In this document: in pieces, positions 19,287 through 27,976 of the stretch
Numbering within the stretch: the stretch's first letter is position 1
Layout: every line of letters starts with the position of its first letter
Translations under genes and position numbers: made by a program
The notes under the pieces: model-generated
What the model was told of the DNA's origin: nothing
What the model saw: only the letters and a program-made list of their open reading frames with translations
The model's database searches: none
Source: Schlesneria paludicola DSM 18645
GTDB taxonomy: Bacteria; Planctomycetota; Planctomycetia; Planctomycetales; Planctomycetaceae
Assembly: GCF_000255655.1 (NCBI RefSeq)
Contig: NZ_JH636434.1
Coordinates: 400,101 to 464,100, forward strand
Direction: 5' to 3'
Length of the DNA: 64,000 bases

Positions 19287-20357
19287 ATGAATTTCAAAAA
19301 AACACGGGCCCGCCTCTGTGAACTTGAAACCTTCTTAAACGAAGTTCACTACTATCTATGTCTGCTATGCAATTATGCCGAGAGGCACGAAGAATTGGCC
19401 AAAAATGCGTCACTGCGCCACCACCTATCTCGCAAGAATGCCAGGAAAGACGAGAAGCGATTCGGTTGCAAGGTCGAAGACATGGTCCGTGAATCCTTTG
19501 TGCACATTTGTGCCCGATTTCATCAACTCGGATTTGAACTTGAATCAGCAATTGATAGCTATCACGAATACGAATGGGAACTGCGAGATCACTATCGGAA
19601 AGCTCCATTGCTCGACTTTCCTGGCGATCATTCGAGCGCCGTTGATGCACTGATTTCGACTGCGATAGAAGCACATATCACGATGATCAGAGCAATTGAT
19701 CATACGATCATTGATAAATACAAATCGCACGTTTTAGCTCAAAACAAAGTGGATCAGCAACATGTAGACACTCTGGATGTAAAGGAAGCTACCATCTTTG
19801 TGGACGCGATCGCGTGCTGTGCCACAGATGACAAAGTGCATATGTTTGACGAATTTGTTGAAGAGCGCTTTGTGCAGGAGGAGCTACGAGCAAAGTGGCT
19901 GGCCAAGTTCACTGAGTGGGGACAATTCTTCCTAGCTGAAAAAGTTCCGTTGCTTGAGACTGAGGGGCTTCTTCGTCGCCTGCAATCCAGATATCGCTGC
20001 GAGTTGAGCGTGGCCAGGCTGCACATCGATACAACTATTGAGCATTGCAGAGCCGTGATTGCTTCACAGCGAAACTCGGTTAATCGTGCGGTCGAAGGTA
20101 AGCGAAAGTCTCCGAGTATCGTTTTGACGAATCATCAATTAAACATTCTTGAAGCGTTAAAAGGAAAAGCACTAACGGTGACCAAACTCGCCGATGCTGT
20201 TTCTGGAGGTGTCACCACTCGCCTTTACGATTTTGGGCTGAAGACCGTTTTGGAACAGAACAGGCTCGCGAGGCTCATACGAGGAGTTGGCTGGATTTCT
20301 GTTAAACATCCGCCCGCCGACCGCCTCATCACTGTAACCGATTCCGATTCCGAATAA
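19287..20357 (+). CDS. Hypothetical protein with C-terminal winged-helix-like segment
   Basis: I do not recognise this 356-residue protein. It is mostly charged alpha-helical, with a Tyr/Cys-rich first helix (EVHYYLCLLCNYAERHEE). The last 70 residues (NHQLNILEALKGKALTVTKL ... GVGWISV) have the spacing of a winged-helix DNA-binding domain. A GGAG ribosome site lies about 10 nt upstream. It sits between the integrase and a DUF1580-like gene, so it is element cargo or part of its control circuit. Confidence 0.6.
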   Translation: MNFKKTRARLCELETFLNEVHYYLCLLCNYAERHEELAKNASLRHHLSRKNARKDEKRFGCKVEDMVRESFVHICARFHQLGFELESAIDSYHEYEWELRDHYRKAPLLDFPGDHSSAVDALISTAIEAHITMIRAIDHTIIDKYKSHVLAQNKVDQQHVDTLDVKEATIFVDAIACCATDDKVHMFDEFVEERFVQEELRAKWLAKFTEWGQFFLAEKVPLLETEGLLRRLQSRYRCELSVARLHIDTTIEHCRAVIASQRNSVNRAVEGKRKSPSIVLTNHQLNILEALKGKALTVTKLADAVSGGVTTRLYDFGLKTVLEQNRLARLIRGVGWISVKHPPADRLITVTDSDSE

Positions 20358-20467
20358 GTCCGTAATAACTACTGAAAAAGTCCGGCTAAAAAAAACGGCT
20401 TCTCGAAGTCATCCTCATCTTCGCGTTACGAATACTCATTTCGTCTCTCGTTGACTGAGGATTTTTT

Positions 20468-20809
20468 ATGATCGCGATCAAACCAAGCAATCAGCCAGAT
20501 GTGATCGACATCGAACACGAAACGATCATTGGCCTGTTCGAAATCCCGAAACATTGTCCTGGCCCGCGAAAGCCGTCACGCGCAACCGCGTTTCGATGGG
20601 CTCTTGACGGGCTGCGAATTGCCGGTACTGACCAGCGAGTCAAGCTGCCGACTCTCAAGCTGAATGGCATCCGCTGCACCAGCGTTGAAGCCCTCCATCG
20701 ATTCTTGCGGATGGCCAATGGCCAGGCACAACCTGCGGGGCTGACAGCTCAGCAGCGTCGCAAGCAGGCGGAATTAGCTAACCGGCTCCTCGAATCATCC
20801 GGGTACTGA
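20468..20809 (+). CDS. DUF1580-like small DNA-binding protein
   Basis: 113-residue protein resembling DUF1580 proteins of planctomycete mobile elements: an N-terminal 'E.IIGLFEIPKHCPG' segment, a helix with RKPSRATAFRWALDGL, and TLKLNGIRCTSVEALHRFLR at the end. The layout is that of a MerR/excisionase-like helix-turn-helix choosing a DNA site. It may be a directionality factor or regulator for the element; this is inferred from family and context. Confidence 0.72.
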   Translation: MIAIKPSNQPDVIDIEHETIIGLFEIPKHCPGPRKPSRATAFRWALDGLRIAGTDQRVKLPTLKLNGIRCTSVEALHRFLRMANGQAQPAGLTAQQRRKQAELANRLLESSGY

Positions 20810-20877
20810 TCGGTCTCTTCCTAAAACGCATCAGCAGATGCCGTCAATCCCTTCCTGTAGCGCAAGGATGTTTTTCC

Positions 20878-22305
20878 ATGGCAACGACTGCCCAAACTTC
20901 GAGGCCCGAAAAAAAGGGTGCGGACAAGCGACTTAAGATTGTCAACGTCGCGATCGCAGATATCAGACCATCCCCAGAAAACGATACGTTGTACAGGCCT
21001 GTACTCGCATCCGATCCAGAGATCAATTCGTTGGCTCAGTCGATAAAAGCAATTGGGCTTCGTGAGCCATTGGTGCTGACCCTAGATGGATACATCCTGA
21101 GCGGTCACCGGCGATTCATGGCCAGTAAAATCGCTCGCCTGACTGAAGTGCCGTGTCGGTATGAGAACATTCGGCGGATTGATGAACCGGACAGGTTCGT
21201 CGTGCTCCTGAGGGAATTCAACAGGCAAAGAGTAAAAGCTCTTGATGAGCAACTTCGAGAGTCGGTTGTCGACATTGACCCCGAAGAGGCCCGGGCGGAA
21301 TTGATCAACTACCGTCGGGAAAAATCAAAAGTCGATCATGACCAACTTTTGCTCGGATCGTACAAGCGGCGTAAGGCAATTTCACCGGCAAAGACGCCGA
21401 TGGTGGAAGCGATCTTCCGCGCTTTGGAGAAGTTGAAAGGAATCTTGCCAGTTTCGGACAGGCAGATTCATTACGTACTGCTGAATAATCCGCCCTTAAT
21501 TCACGCCAGCAAACCTGAGAGTCGGTATCGCAATAACATCGCGTCCTATAAGTCGTTGGTTGAACTGCTCACACGAATGCGCCTGAACGGCTTGATTTCG
21601 TTCGAGGCGATTGCTGATGAGACGCGCCCGGTAACGATCTGGAATGTATCTAGAGAGCCTGGGGCATTCATCGCGACTGAGATGAACGAATTTCTGAAGG
21701 GATACTTTAGGGATCTCATGCAGTCCCAGCCGAATCACGTCGAATTGCTGTGCGAGAAAAATACGGTCGCACGGATCGTCACTGATGTCGCAAGCGAATT
21801 CTGTCTGCCAGTGACAAGTGCCCGTGGATTTTGCAGTCTTCCGCCGCGCCATGCGATGGCTAAGCGATTTCGCAAATCTGGGAAGTCGAAACTGGTGGTA
21901 CTGATCGTCAGCGATTTTGACGCGGACGGCGAATGCATCGCTGAATCCTTTGGTCGGTCGATGCGTGACGACTTTGAAATTGGCGATATCGTCCCAATTA
22001 AGGTTGCGCTGACGCACGAACAAGTGCTGAAATATAACCTGCCGCAAGGGTTAGAGGCTAAGTCAGAAACAGCACGTTCTCGGGCTTTCATCGAGAAATT
22101 TGGAGCGAATAGCTGGGAGCTCGAAGCACTGCCACACGAGACCCTGCAACAGATTATTCGCGACACCATCGCCAACGTCATCGACATGGACTTGTTTGAA
22201 CAGGAACGAGTTGCTGAGGATCGAGATGCAGCACGTCTCAAGGGTATCCGAGATTTGATGCAGAAAAACTTCGCTTCGTTCGTCATGGAGGTGGACGCTC
22301 AATGA
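20878..22305 (+). CDS. ParB-like N-terminal domain joined to a TOPRIM-like domain
   Basis: The 475-residue protein starts with a ParB/Srx-type domain: VNVAIADIRPSPEND, IKAIGLREPLVL and the GHRRF signature (residues 76-80). The second half looks like a TOPRIM domain of the topoisomerase VI A/Spo11 type. A conserved-type Glu lies in LLCEKNTVARI (about residue 292), the metal-binding acids in IVSDFDADGE (about 346-351), and ELEALPHETL near the end is typical of that group. No 5Y-CAP/tyrosine domain is evident. It probably serves replication or partition of the integrated element. Upstream are DUF1580-like and hypothetical genes; the polymerase-like gene follows after 348 nt. Confidence 0.72.
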   Translation: MATTAQTSRPEKKGADKRLKIVNVAIADIRPSPENDTLYRPVLASDPEINSLAQSIKAIGLREPLVLTLDGYILSGHRRFMASKIARLTEVPCRYENIRRIDEPDRFVVLLREFNRQRVKALDEQLRESVVDIDPEEARAELINYRREKSKVDHDQLLLGSYKRRKAISPAKTPMVEAIFRALEKLKGILPVSDRQIHYVLLNNPPLIHASKPESRYRNNIASYKSLVELLTRMRLNGLISFEAIADETRPVTIWNVSREPGAFIATEMNEFLKGYFRDLMQSQPNHVELLCEKNTVARIVTDVASEFCLPVTSARGFCSLPPRHAMAKRFRKSGKSKLVVLIVSDFDADGECIAESFGRSMRDDFEIGDIVPIKVALTHEQVLKYNLPQGLEAKSETARSRAFIEKFGANSWELEALPHETLQQIIRDTIANVIDMDLFEQERVAEDRDAARLKGIRDLMQKNFASFVMEVDAQ

Positions 22306-22653
22306 GTCGCCATGAAGTTCACCGTGATGCGCGGCGAGCGGCAATCAGAATCTAGGTGAGTCGTCGGCTTGGACTCGATCGCATCAAGCTCAATTGCGAT
22401 GTCGACATCTAATCGGATCACGTCTCACCAATTAGCGTCGCAGATTCTTCTGCCCTATGTCGCGACTGCGGATTCATCGAGGCTGAAGACCTGACATCTG
22501 CGTACGGACTGCCAGTGCTCGGCGCTGACGATGTAATGACATTTTTCGCGTGCGACGCTCTGGGAGATCTCACGAATTTTGACTGAGCGCCGGCCGGGTG
22601 GAATCAGCCGGCGCTCGTGATCGGAAACCGTCCAGTGGAAGGACTTCAAGATT
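22306..22653 (+). other. Intergenic region with 10-bp perfect hairpin and possible broken small ORF
   Basis: A 10-bp perfect stem (22585-22594 with 22607-22616) with a 12-nt loop lies just before the polymerase-like gene. Upstream, the frame ending in TGA at 22584-22586 reads a plausible Cys-containing peptide (SSALCRDCGFIEAED) but has no start codon after an in-frame TAA. It may be a decayed small zinc-ribbon gene. A 17-codon ORF overlaps the stop of the ParB-like gene at 22302. Confidence 0.35.
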
Positions 22654-23919
22654 ATGGCGACTTCAAGGACTGAATCAACGCGTGGTCGTCATAGACCACA
22701 CAAAAATGACTTAAACGAGCAAATCTTTGAGTTTCTCCAGCCAGAGTCATTTGCACCTGCAGACTACTTGCAGACCCCTTCTTTGAGCAAGCGGCACGAT
22801 GACGCGAGGTACTTCATCAGTTTGATAATGTGGAAATTCGCGAGGCGTGATGTCGATGAAAAAGGGCTTGTTAGGTTAATGGCAAAATACTTGCTGAAGG
22901 TCATGCGGGCGCAAACCTATGCCGAGGTCATTGAAGCTTTAATTGTTGGTGGCGTCGTCGAACGTTTCGCCTACGTTCCCGGTGCAAAGTCCTTCGGCTA
23001 TCGACTCGATAAACGCTACTTGGAAGATAAGCACATTCGCGTCAAAGCGACCGACCTTCGCTTGATTCGGCGTTTGGCAAAATTTCACGCGCAAGCGGCG
23101 AAGGATGTCGACGCTCGCATGAAGCCCGTTCACAGGCAGTTAGCGAAGCTGCAAGCTCAGCTGGAAATCGATGGCGACGCGGCGCGAAAGACAATAGCAG
23201 GGTTAGATCCAGCGTCGAATCCGTATGACTGCCAGGGAATCAACGTCCAAAATATCGAAAGTCGCGACTTCTACGCGAACGTCAGTCAGTACGGTCGATT
23301 AGCCAACAGCATCTCGACTTTAAAGAGGGAACTTCGAAAACATCTTCACGTGAGAAATCAGAGTCTGGTGAGTGTAGACGTGGCGAATGCCCAACCAGCT
23401 CTTCTCGGCAAGCTCGCAGCACAGCACAGGAAAGGAGAACAGGAGAGAATTAAAAGCAGAGGCAAATATGATTCACGTTTTTCTGATCTCGAACAGTACA
23501 TTCGGCTCGTGCAAAGTGGCGAGTTCTACGATCACTTCGCGCTGAGTCTGAATGCACCTGAATTGGATCGAGACGCCATCAAAAAGAAGATTTTGGCGGA
23601 CGTTATTGCCAAAAAAGGCAAATATCAGAGCAAGGTCGAGGACAAGTTCCGTGAGCTGTTCCCGAGCGTCTATCGGTTCATTAAGAAAGTAAACGCCAAC
23701 GATCACGCGAATTTGATCAGGCTCCTGCAACGCGAAGAATCCCATTTCGTGATCGAGACCGTGGCCGCAAACTTTATCGCGACCAACCCCGGTGAGTTCG
23801 TCATCAGCCTACATGACAGTCTTTACTCGACGCGAAAAAACCTCCATGCGATCGAGCAATCATTTCAGCGTGGTTTCGAGCAGACGGGCTTTCCGATGAC
23901 GCTGAAAGTCCACACGTGA
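22654..23919 (+). CDS. Putative family-A-DNA-polymerase-like protein without exonuclease
   Basis: 421-residue protein with the order of motifs seen in family A polymerase palms. Motif-A-like LVSVDVANAQPALLG has its Asp at 242. Motif-B-like RDAIKKKIL has R306 and K310, followed by a Gln-containing helix LLQREESHF. Motif-C-like VISLHDSLY has H387 and D388. The N-terminal 200 residues lack 3'-5' exonuclease motifs and include a winged-helix-like stretch. A replication role for the element is inferred from these motifs and from the ParB/TOPRIM neighbour. It is much shorter than PolA, so it could be a minimal element polymerase or an inactive relative. A GGAAGGA site precedes the ATG. Confidence 0.55.
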   Translation: MATSRTESTRGRHRPHKNDLNEQIFEFLQPESFAPADYLQTPSLSKRHDDARYFISLIMWKFARRDVDEKGLVRLMAKYLLKVMRAQTYAEVIEALIVGGVVERFAYVPGAKSFGYRLDKRYLEDKHIRVKATDLRLIRRLAKFHAQAAKDVDARMKPVHRQLAKLQAQLEIDGDAARKTIAGLDPASNPYDCQGINVQNIESRDFYANVSQYGRLANSISTLKRELRKHLHVRNQSLVSVDVANAQPALLGKLAAQHRKGEQERIKSRGKYDSRFSDLEQYIRLVQSGEFYDHFALSLNAPELDRDAIKKKILADVIAKKGKYQSKVEDKFRELFPSVYRFIKKVNANDHANLIRLLQREESHFVIETVAANFIATNPGEFVISLHDSLYSTRKNLHAIEQSFQRGFEQTGFPMTLKVHT

Positions 23920-23959
23920 TCCTGTTCGAAGAACTGATGTATTTGAAAAGGAGGGGCCT

Positions 23960-24196
23960 GTGCCAAGAGTGAGTTCGAAGATCGGATTCAGATGCGTTGC
24001 GGTTAACGATGGTCAGCCATGCAAGGGTTTTATGTCCGTTGGTAGATCGGAACACAGCAAAGAAATGCGCTGGGTTTCCCGAGTGCGAGTTTGCAAGGTG
24101 TGTGGTGCGGTCGAGTCGACAATTGAGACATCGGTCAACGGGCCGCAGAGGGCATTCAATTACAGGTTACAGTCCCGTGCAAGCAAGCAGGTCTAG
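23960..24196 (+). CDS. Small zinc-ribbon protein, copy 1
   Basis: 78 residues starting at GTG behind an excellent AAAGGAGGGG ribosome site. Two Cys pairs (FRC...PC and VCKVCGAVEST) fit one zinc ribbon; the second half resembles the RRxCxxCGxRxxTxE signature of the NrdR N-terminal ribbon. It is followed directly by a second protein of the same build, so a local duplication is likely. Probable role: nucleic-acid or nucleotide-responsive regulator, inferred only. Confidence 0.6.
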   Translation: MPRVSSKIGFRCVAVNDGQPCKGFMSVGRSEHSKEMRWVSRVRVCKVCGAVESTIETSVNGPQRAFNYRLQSRASKQV

Positions 24197-24199
24197 ATC

Positions 24200-24418
24200 A
24201 TGCCACGAATGTCTGAAGATCGCGGATTCATGTGCCAGAATATCATTCACGACATTCGGTGCGACGGCCGCTGCAGAGTGATTTATTCAAAGTCAGACGA
24301 CATGCATAACCAGATCTACAGAGTCCGCGAGTGCAGATCCTGTGGAGCCCGGCAATCAACGCTTGAACGAGGTGCTGGACCGATCCGTCCGCCAAAACAG
24401 AACAGGGAAGGTAAATGA
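24200..24418 (+). CDS. Small zinc-ribbon protein, copy 2
   Basis: 72 residues with the same pattern as the preceding gene: GFMCQNI, IRCDGRC, then VRECRSCGARQSTLE, which is NrdR-ribbon-like. No ATP-cone domain is present, so it is not NrdR itself. It begins 3 nt after the previous stop and overlaps the next gene by ATGA, so three genes are translated as a unit. Confidence 0.6.
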   Translation: MPRMSEDRGFMCQNIIHDIRCDGRCRVIYSKSDDMHNQIYRVRECRSCGARQSTLERGAGPIRPPKQNREGK

Positions 24419-25128
24419 CAGTTGAATCCGCAGAATGGCACTTGCTGAATCTCGCAGTAAAGGCCCACGCCGAAATGTCCTTCCCAGATGCGGCGGAAAG
24501 GCAGAGGCAGACTGCACTGGAACAGAAGCGACAGGCACGCCGCAAGCCGTCGCGAAAGCACGCAGCCAAACCGAACTTCGATGAACCAAAACTCTTGCCC
24601 GCAGTCCCGAATGAAGACAACCAACCCACGGGACGCGAAAAATGCCCGCGGAAGCAGTGCCAGTCAGTTGCGTATCTGTGGTCGAACCGCGAACGAGTCT
24701 GGCGATGTACGACATGTAGAATGCCAGTGAGGTTCAAAGATGGGATCGCCCAAAAATTCGTGCATCGCGACATGAGCGATTACGTCGCAGGTGGATGGCA
24801 CAGACCGCAATCAACGGTCACGCTCCAAAACTGCATTCGCCTACTAGGTGCATCACTTCTAGGGGGGCCAAGACCATCACACGAAGTTCGTGCAGAGCTC
24901 CGTGTGATGGGATACACGAGACGCATCGTCAACGAAGCTGTTACCGCTCTCAGAATCCGAGAACGCCAGATCCAACGCCCTGGCCCGAACTGCTGGATCT
25001 TGCATCAATCCATGCGGGAGCGCGTTGAGGAAATTTGTTTGGGGGAGATTGTTCGCTTCCTCGCGACCGAACCCGAAAAAACGTCCAAAGCGTCCAAAAG
25101 TTACACAAAGCAAGCCGCTGAAAAGTGA
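24415..25128 (+). CDS. Hypothetical protein with zinc knuckle and winged-helix-like tail
   Basis: I do not recognise the family. 237 residues: a basic, Gln/Arg/Lys-rich first third; a C4-type zinc site (CPRKQCQSV ... VWRCTTCRMPVRF); and a C-terminal part (RPSHEVRAELRVMGYTRRIV) with the look of a winged helix that ends in NCWIL. The ATG overlaps the previous stop, so it belongs to the zinc-ribbon operon. A DNA- or RNA-binding role is likely but unproven. Confidence 0.6.
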   Translation: MTVESAEWHLLNLAVKAHAEMSFPDAAERQRQTALEQKRQARRKPSRKHAAKPNFDEPKLLPAVPNEDNQPTGREKCPRKQCQSVAYLWSNRERVWRCTTCRMPVRFKDGIAQKFVHRDMSDYVAGGWHRPQSTVTLQNCIRLLGASLLGGPRPSHEVRAELRVMGYTRRIVNEAVTALRIRERQIQRPGPNCWILHQSMRERVEEICLGEIVRFLATEPEKTSKASKSYTKQAAEK

Positions 25129-25242
25129 TGTGTATACGCATTAGATTACGCCCGAGATGGAGGAGCCTGGGCTTTAGTCGCGATTTGAAAGACACTTACG
25201 TTGGTTCGAGTAACCATCCAAACCACCTGTTGGAGCATTTGA

Positions 25243-25548
25243 ATGAAGAGAGCACGCGAATCGTCCCCTGAAAATCTTGGCAAGAATCTGTGCCAGATGC
25301 TCCGCGATCTTCGCGGTCTGAACGCTGGGCAGTACCAATCATTCGAAACTGCCGTTCTCCGCGAATTCGAGATCGCAGGAATGACCGGAGAGCAGCCGCG
25401 GATCTTTGAGTCGTTTTCTGCGATGCTCGACGTCGTGAAGGGCCTCGACGACGACGGCATCCGTGGGTTCGATGAAATGGCAGAGTTGCTGAAAAAATCG
25501 TTCGACGCAGAGATGAAGGCCTCGAAGCCTGATCCACGCAACAATTGA
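25243..25548 (+). CDS. Hypothetical protein, small helical
   Basis: 101 residues, charged and predicted alpha-helical throughout (LCQMLRDLRGLNAGQYQSFE ... FDEMAELLKKSFDAEMKA). No known motif. It lies 114 nt after the zinc-knuckle gene on the same strand; a copy of the 20-bp palindrome begins one base after its stop. Confidence 0.5.
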   Translation: MKRARESSPENLGKNLCQMLRDLRGLNAGQYQSFETAVLREFEIAGMTGEQPRIFESFSAMLDVVKGLDDDGIRGFDEMAELLKKSFDAEMKASKPDPRNN

Positions 25549-25568
25549 AAGTCGGACATGATCGACTT
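25549..25568. repeat. 20-bp palindromic repeat, copy 1
   Basis: AAGTCGGACATGATCGACTT, an imperfect palindrome AAGTCG-NN-CATG-NN-CGACTT. It is the exact reverse complement of the copy at 36006-36025 and differs from the copy at 30444-30463 at one base. It sits directly behind a stop codon. Confidence 0.75.
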
Positions 25569-25617
25569 CTGTGCCGCGTTGCTAACCGCCGCACAAAGCC
25601 GACAGCCCGCAAATTGT

Positions 25618-26148
25618 CTAATTGGTGCCTGATATTCTCGCCCCATCCGCTTTGGTTGGCGGTCGCTGCTTGCGGACAAGCAGGTGGGCGGAGAGAACTG
25701 TGAGCGGGAAAACGATTGACCAGTAGGGGAAAGTCACTGACCATGAGAATGGGATATCGCTCGCATCCGCAAATCGAGCCAAACAAAAACCATTCCAATG
25801 GCGATAGTGCGGCCATTTCTCCCACAAGTCTTCGTTGCTTTCGCCTTTAGACTCATCCGATTCCAGTCGAATCTTTGTTTTAGGCAATTCCCACAGCGAT
25901 GGTAAATGAAACAATGGTGCCGATGCGTGAACCGTTATGGAACCTGCATCAGACACAATATAAACATCCCCACCGCTATAGAGCACACGCCACTCACCGA
26001 AGTCAGGTGCTTCATACACCGAGTCACGATAATACCCAATCACGTCGCAGAATCTGGTTGATCTCACCCACGCGGCTGCAAACACGCACGCCATCACCAG
26101 CGTGAACATGCCCAACTTGCGTTTCCAACCCCGGAAGAACTCTCGCAT
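25618..26148 (-). CDS. Hypothetical membrane protein
   Basis: About 176 residues from the ATG at 26148: one N-terminal membrane segment (KLGMFTLVMACVFAAAWVRS), a soluble beta-rich middle with YSGGDVYIVSDAG, and a second hydrophobic segment near the end (FPYWSIVFPLTVLSAHLLV) followed by a basic tail. This build is common among uncharacterised planctomycete proteins. The frame is open to 26214, but the extra N-terminus is not typical. It is convergent with the small helical gene. Confidence 0.6.
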   Translation of the reverse strand: MREFFRGWKRKLGMFTLVMACVFAAAWVRSTRFCDVIGYYRDSVYEAPDFGEWRVLYSGGDVYIVSDAGSITVHASAPLFHLPSLWELPKTKIRLESDESKGESNEDLWEKWPHYRHWNGFCLARFADASDIPFSWSVTFPYWSIVFPLTVLSAHLLVRKQRPPTKADGARISGTN

Positions 26149-26223
26149 GTTCTGGCTCGCGAATGGCTCGTGACGGTTTGTCTGGAGTCTGGCGTTACCT
26201 TGGGTTGGTAGCAAGCAATCACA

Positions 26224-26586
26224 CTATTGAGATTCCAGCCATGTCATCAGGTCTGAATATCGGTAACGTACGCTCTTGCGAACCGTTATGAACGGAGGGT
26301 AGCCAGCGAGCCCCCGAAACCGGCATCGCCACTGTTCGAGCGTACCAGGCTTCATCCCAATCACTTTGGCCGCCTGCGAAGTCGTGAGCAGCGACTTGGA
26401 GGTCCAGCGTTCGACGAGGACCTCCGCTGCCTCGTCGGTCGTCAACATTGCCGAAGTCGACGTTTTCTTAGTCGCCGCGAAATGGGTCTGTGAGTTAGTC
26501 GGCAAATGCTCTTGAATTGCCTTGATTAGTTGTTGCAGGGCCGGGAGCAGAGCATCTGGCAGTTGAGTAGACGTCGGACCATTCAT
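26224..26586 (-). CDS. Excisionase-like helix-turn-helix protein
   Basis: 120 residues. The C-terminal 60 form an AlpA/excisionase-type helix-turn-helix: LLTTSQAAKVIGMKPGTLEQ, then YPPFITVRKSVRYRYSDLMTWL. The N-terminal part is Gln/Thr-rich and probably flexible. It may control excision or transcription of the element, from family and context. The next gene on this strand begins 76 nt downstream. Confidence 0.7.
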   Translation of the reverse strand: MNGPTSTQLPDALLPALQQLIKAIQEHLPTNSQTHFAATKKTSTSAMLTTDEAAEVLVERWTSKSLLTTSQAAKVIGMKPGTLEQWRCRFRGLAGYPPFITVRKSVRYRYSDLMTWLESQ

Positions 26587-26768
26587 GCGGAATCCATTCC
26601 GTAGAGTGACACGGGCGAATCGTTCACTTTTTAAGTCGGTTCGGAAGTGATTCGAACAGGATCAGAAATCTGATGCCAAAAGACTCCTGGCTTACACCCG
26701 GAGAACTTGCTCGGCGCAAATCCCGAGAATTCATGATGCAAGATTTACAATGCCCTTGGACGGAAACT

Positions 26769-27098
26769 TCACTCCGCCTTCTTTTTCGCGGCCTTTTTCC
26801 ACGGCTTCTTGGCGGCGGCAGCTTTCTGGTTGTCTGACTTCTGTTTTAGAAGTTCAGCCTGCGAAGCCACTCCGCTGAGGTATGCTCTCGCTTGCATCTT
26901 CACTTCAGCGTTCACTTTTTCAATCCAATCCAGGACCGCTGGCAGATGCTGATTTTTCGGGGATGAACCATGTACCAATGCGTGCGGCATTCCTGCCTCT
27001 CGCATCGTTGCAACGGTGGCATTGATCGTTTCGATCGCCTTTGCAAGATCGTTGGCAATACTCTCGAATTGCTCGGCAGTGTGCTCGTGTCTGGCCAT
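26769..27098 (-). CDS. Hypothetical protein with Lys/Ala-rich tail
   Basis: About 109 residues starting at the ATG at 27098 (MARHEHTAEQFES). The body is helical, and the last 25 residues are a histone-like Lys/Ala tail (AAAAKKPWKKAAKKKAE) that would bind nucleic acid without specificity. No family recognised. It is divergent from the plus-strand pair beginning at 27485; the structured leader lies between them. Confidence 0.5.
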   Translation of the reverse strand: MARHEHTAEQFESIANDLAKAIETINATVATMREAGMPHALVHGSSPKNQHLPAVLDWIEKVNAEVKMQARAYLSGVASQAELLKQKSDNQKAAAAKKPWKKAAKKKAE

Positions 27099-27206
27099 GT
27101 GGAGATTAGAACCTAGCTGACCGTTCGCACGAAGTATCACGGAACTTTTGTGGAAGTTTCAACAAAACCTTTGACAAAACGAGTTAAGTGTCGTTATCTT
27201 CCCACT

Positions 27207-27308
27207 ACCACAACGAAGCGGTCAGTCATTCTGACGCAGACAATCCGACGCCTTTCAACCCCTCGCGGGATCGCTTCGTTGTGGTGACCAAGCTATCCGC
27301 GAGGGGTT
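27207..27308 (+). ncRNA. Structured leader or small RNA with two interlocked perfect stems
   Basis: Stem A: 14-bp perfect inverted repeat, 27207-27220 with 27272-27285; directly inside it a small GTCAG-TCATT-CTGAC hairpin (27221-27235). Stem B: 12-bp perfect stem, 27257-27268 with 27297-27308, followed by a T-run to 27311, so B is a good intrinsic terminator. The right arm of A lies in the loop of B and the left arm of B lies in the loop of A, so they can form a pseudoknot or exclude one another. It could be an attenuator for the 27485 gene or a free-standing small RNA. Confidence 0.55.
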
Positions 27309-27484
27309 TTTCGTTTGCTGGTGAGTCCGCACGGCCGGGCGTCTCGCCGCACGTTTCATTGTTTGTCTGAGCTGAATTCTACGTCCGCGTCTCATCGACA
27401 GCGGGCACACCCGAAGAACGTCTGCGCTCGCGGTGCGCCTACTCGATGACCGCTGACAATCACCCCAGAAAGGGCATTTCCCCA

Positions 27485-27976
27485 ATGCAGTCTTTTCTCC
27501 CACTAGTCGCGAATCCCGAGCTATGTCGCCCATACGAGACTCCGAAACCAGCGTTCAGCGGAACATCGACGCCAGACACGAGGCTAACCCACGGCCTGAT
27601 TACGATCACGGTAGAAAACTTTGTTCCCAGGAACGCCAGATCGTCACCGCCTGGACTTACGGATGGGATGTCTAAGGAGTTGTCAGCGATGTTGGCCGTT
27701 ACATTCAACGCCTCAGTTCATGCCCGTCAGAACAAGCGGTGGATGCTCTTAATGACCAATGGATCGGTGCTGATTTTGTCCGGAGTCGAGGATACCGATC
27801 GGCCGGGTGACCCGACGGCGTATCCGAAATGTGTCCGCACTGGGTTCACTCGACAGGAAGTGGATCTGGCAATGGAGGCTGAAAACACCGAGCGGTATCG
27901 CTTGGCTCGCGTTCCTCGAAGCTGGGTAATCGCTGTCTGTCCGCTTGCCGCAGCAGAAGGGATGGTGTCTCAATGA
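27485..27976 (+). CDS. Hypothetical protein
   Basis: About 163 residues from the ATG at 27485, which has AAAGGG nine bases upstream; the frame opens at an ATG at 27446 without a ribosome site. No recognised domain. The middle is beta-rich (RWMLLMTNGSVLILSGVEDT) and a helical stretch follows (FTRQEVDLAMEAENTERYRL). It overlaps the next gene by ATGA and is probably cotranslated. Confidence 0.5.
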   Translation: MQSFLPLVANPELCRPYETPKPAFSGTSTPDTRLTHGLITITVENFVPRNARSSPPGLTDGMSKELSAMLAVTFNASVHARQNKRWMLLMTNGSVLILSGVEDTDRPGDPTAYPKCVRTGFTRQEVDLAMEAENTERYRLARVPRSWVIAVCPLAAAEGMVSQ

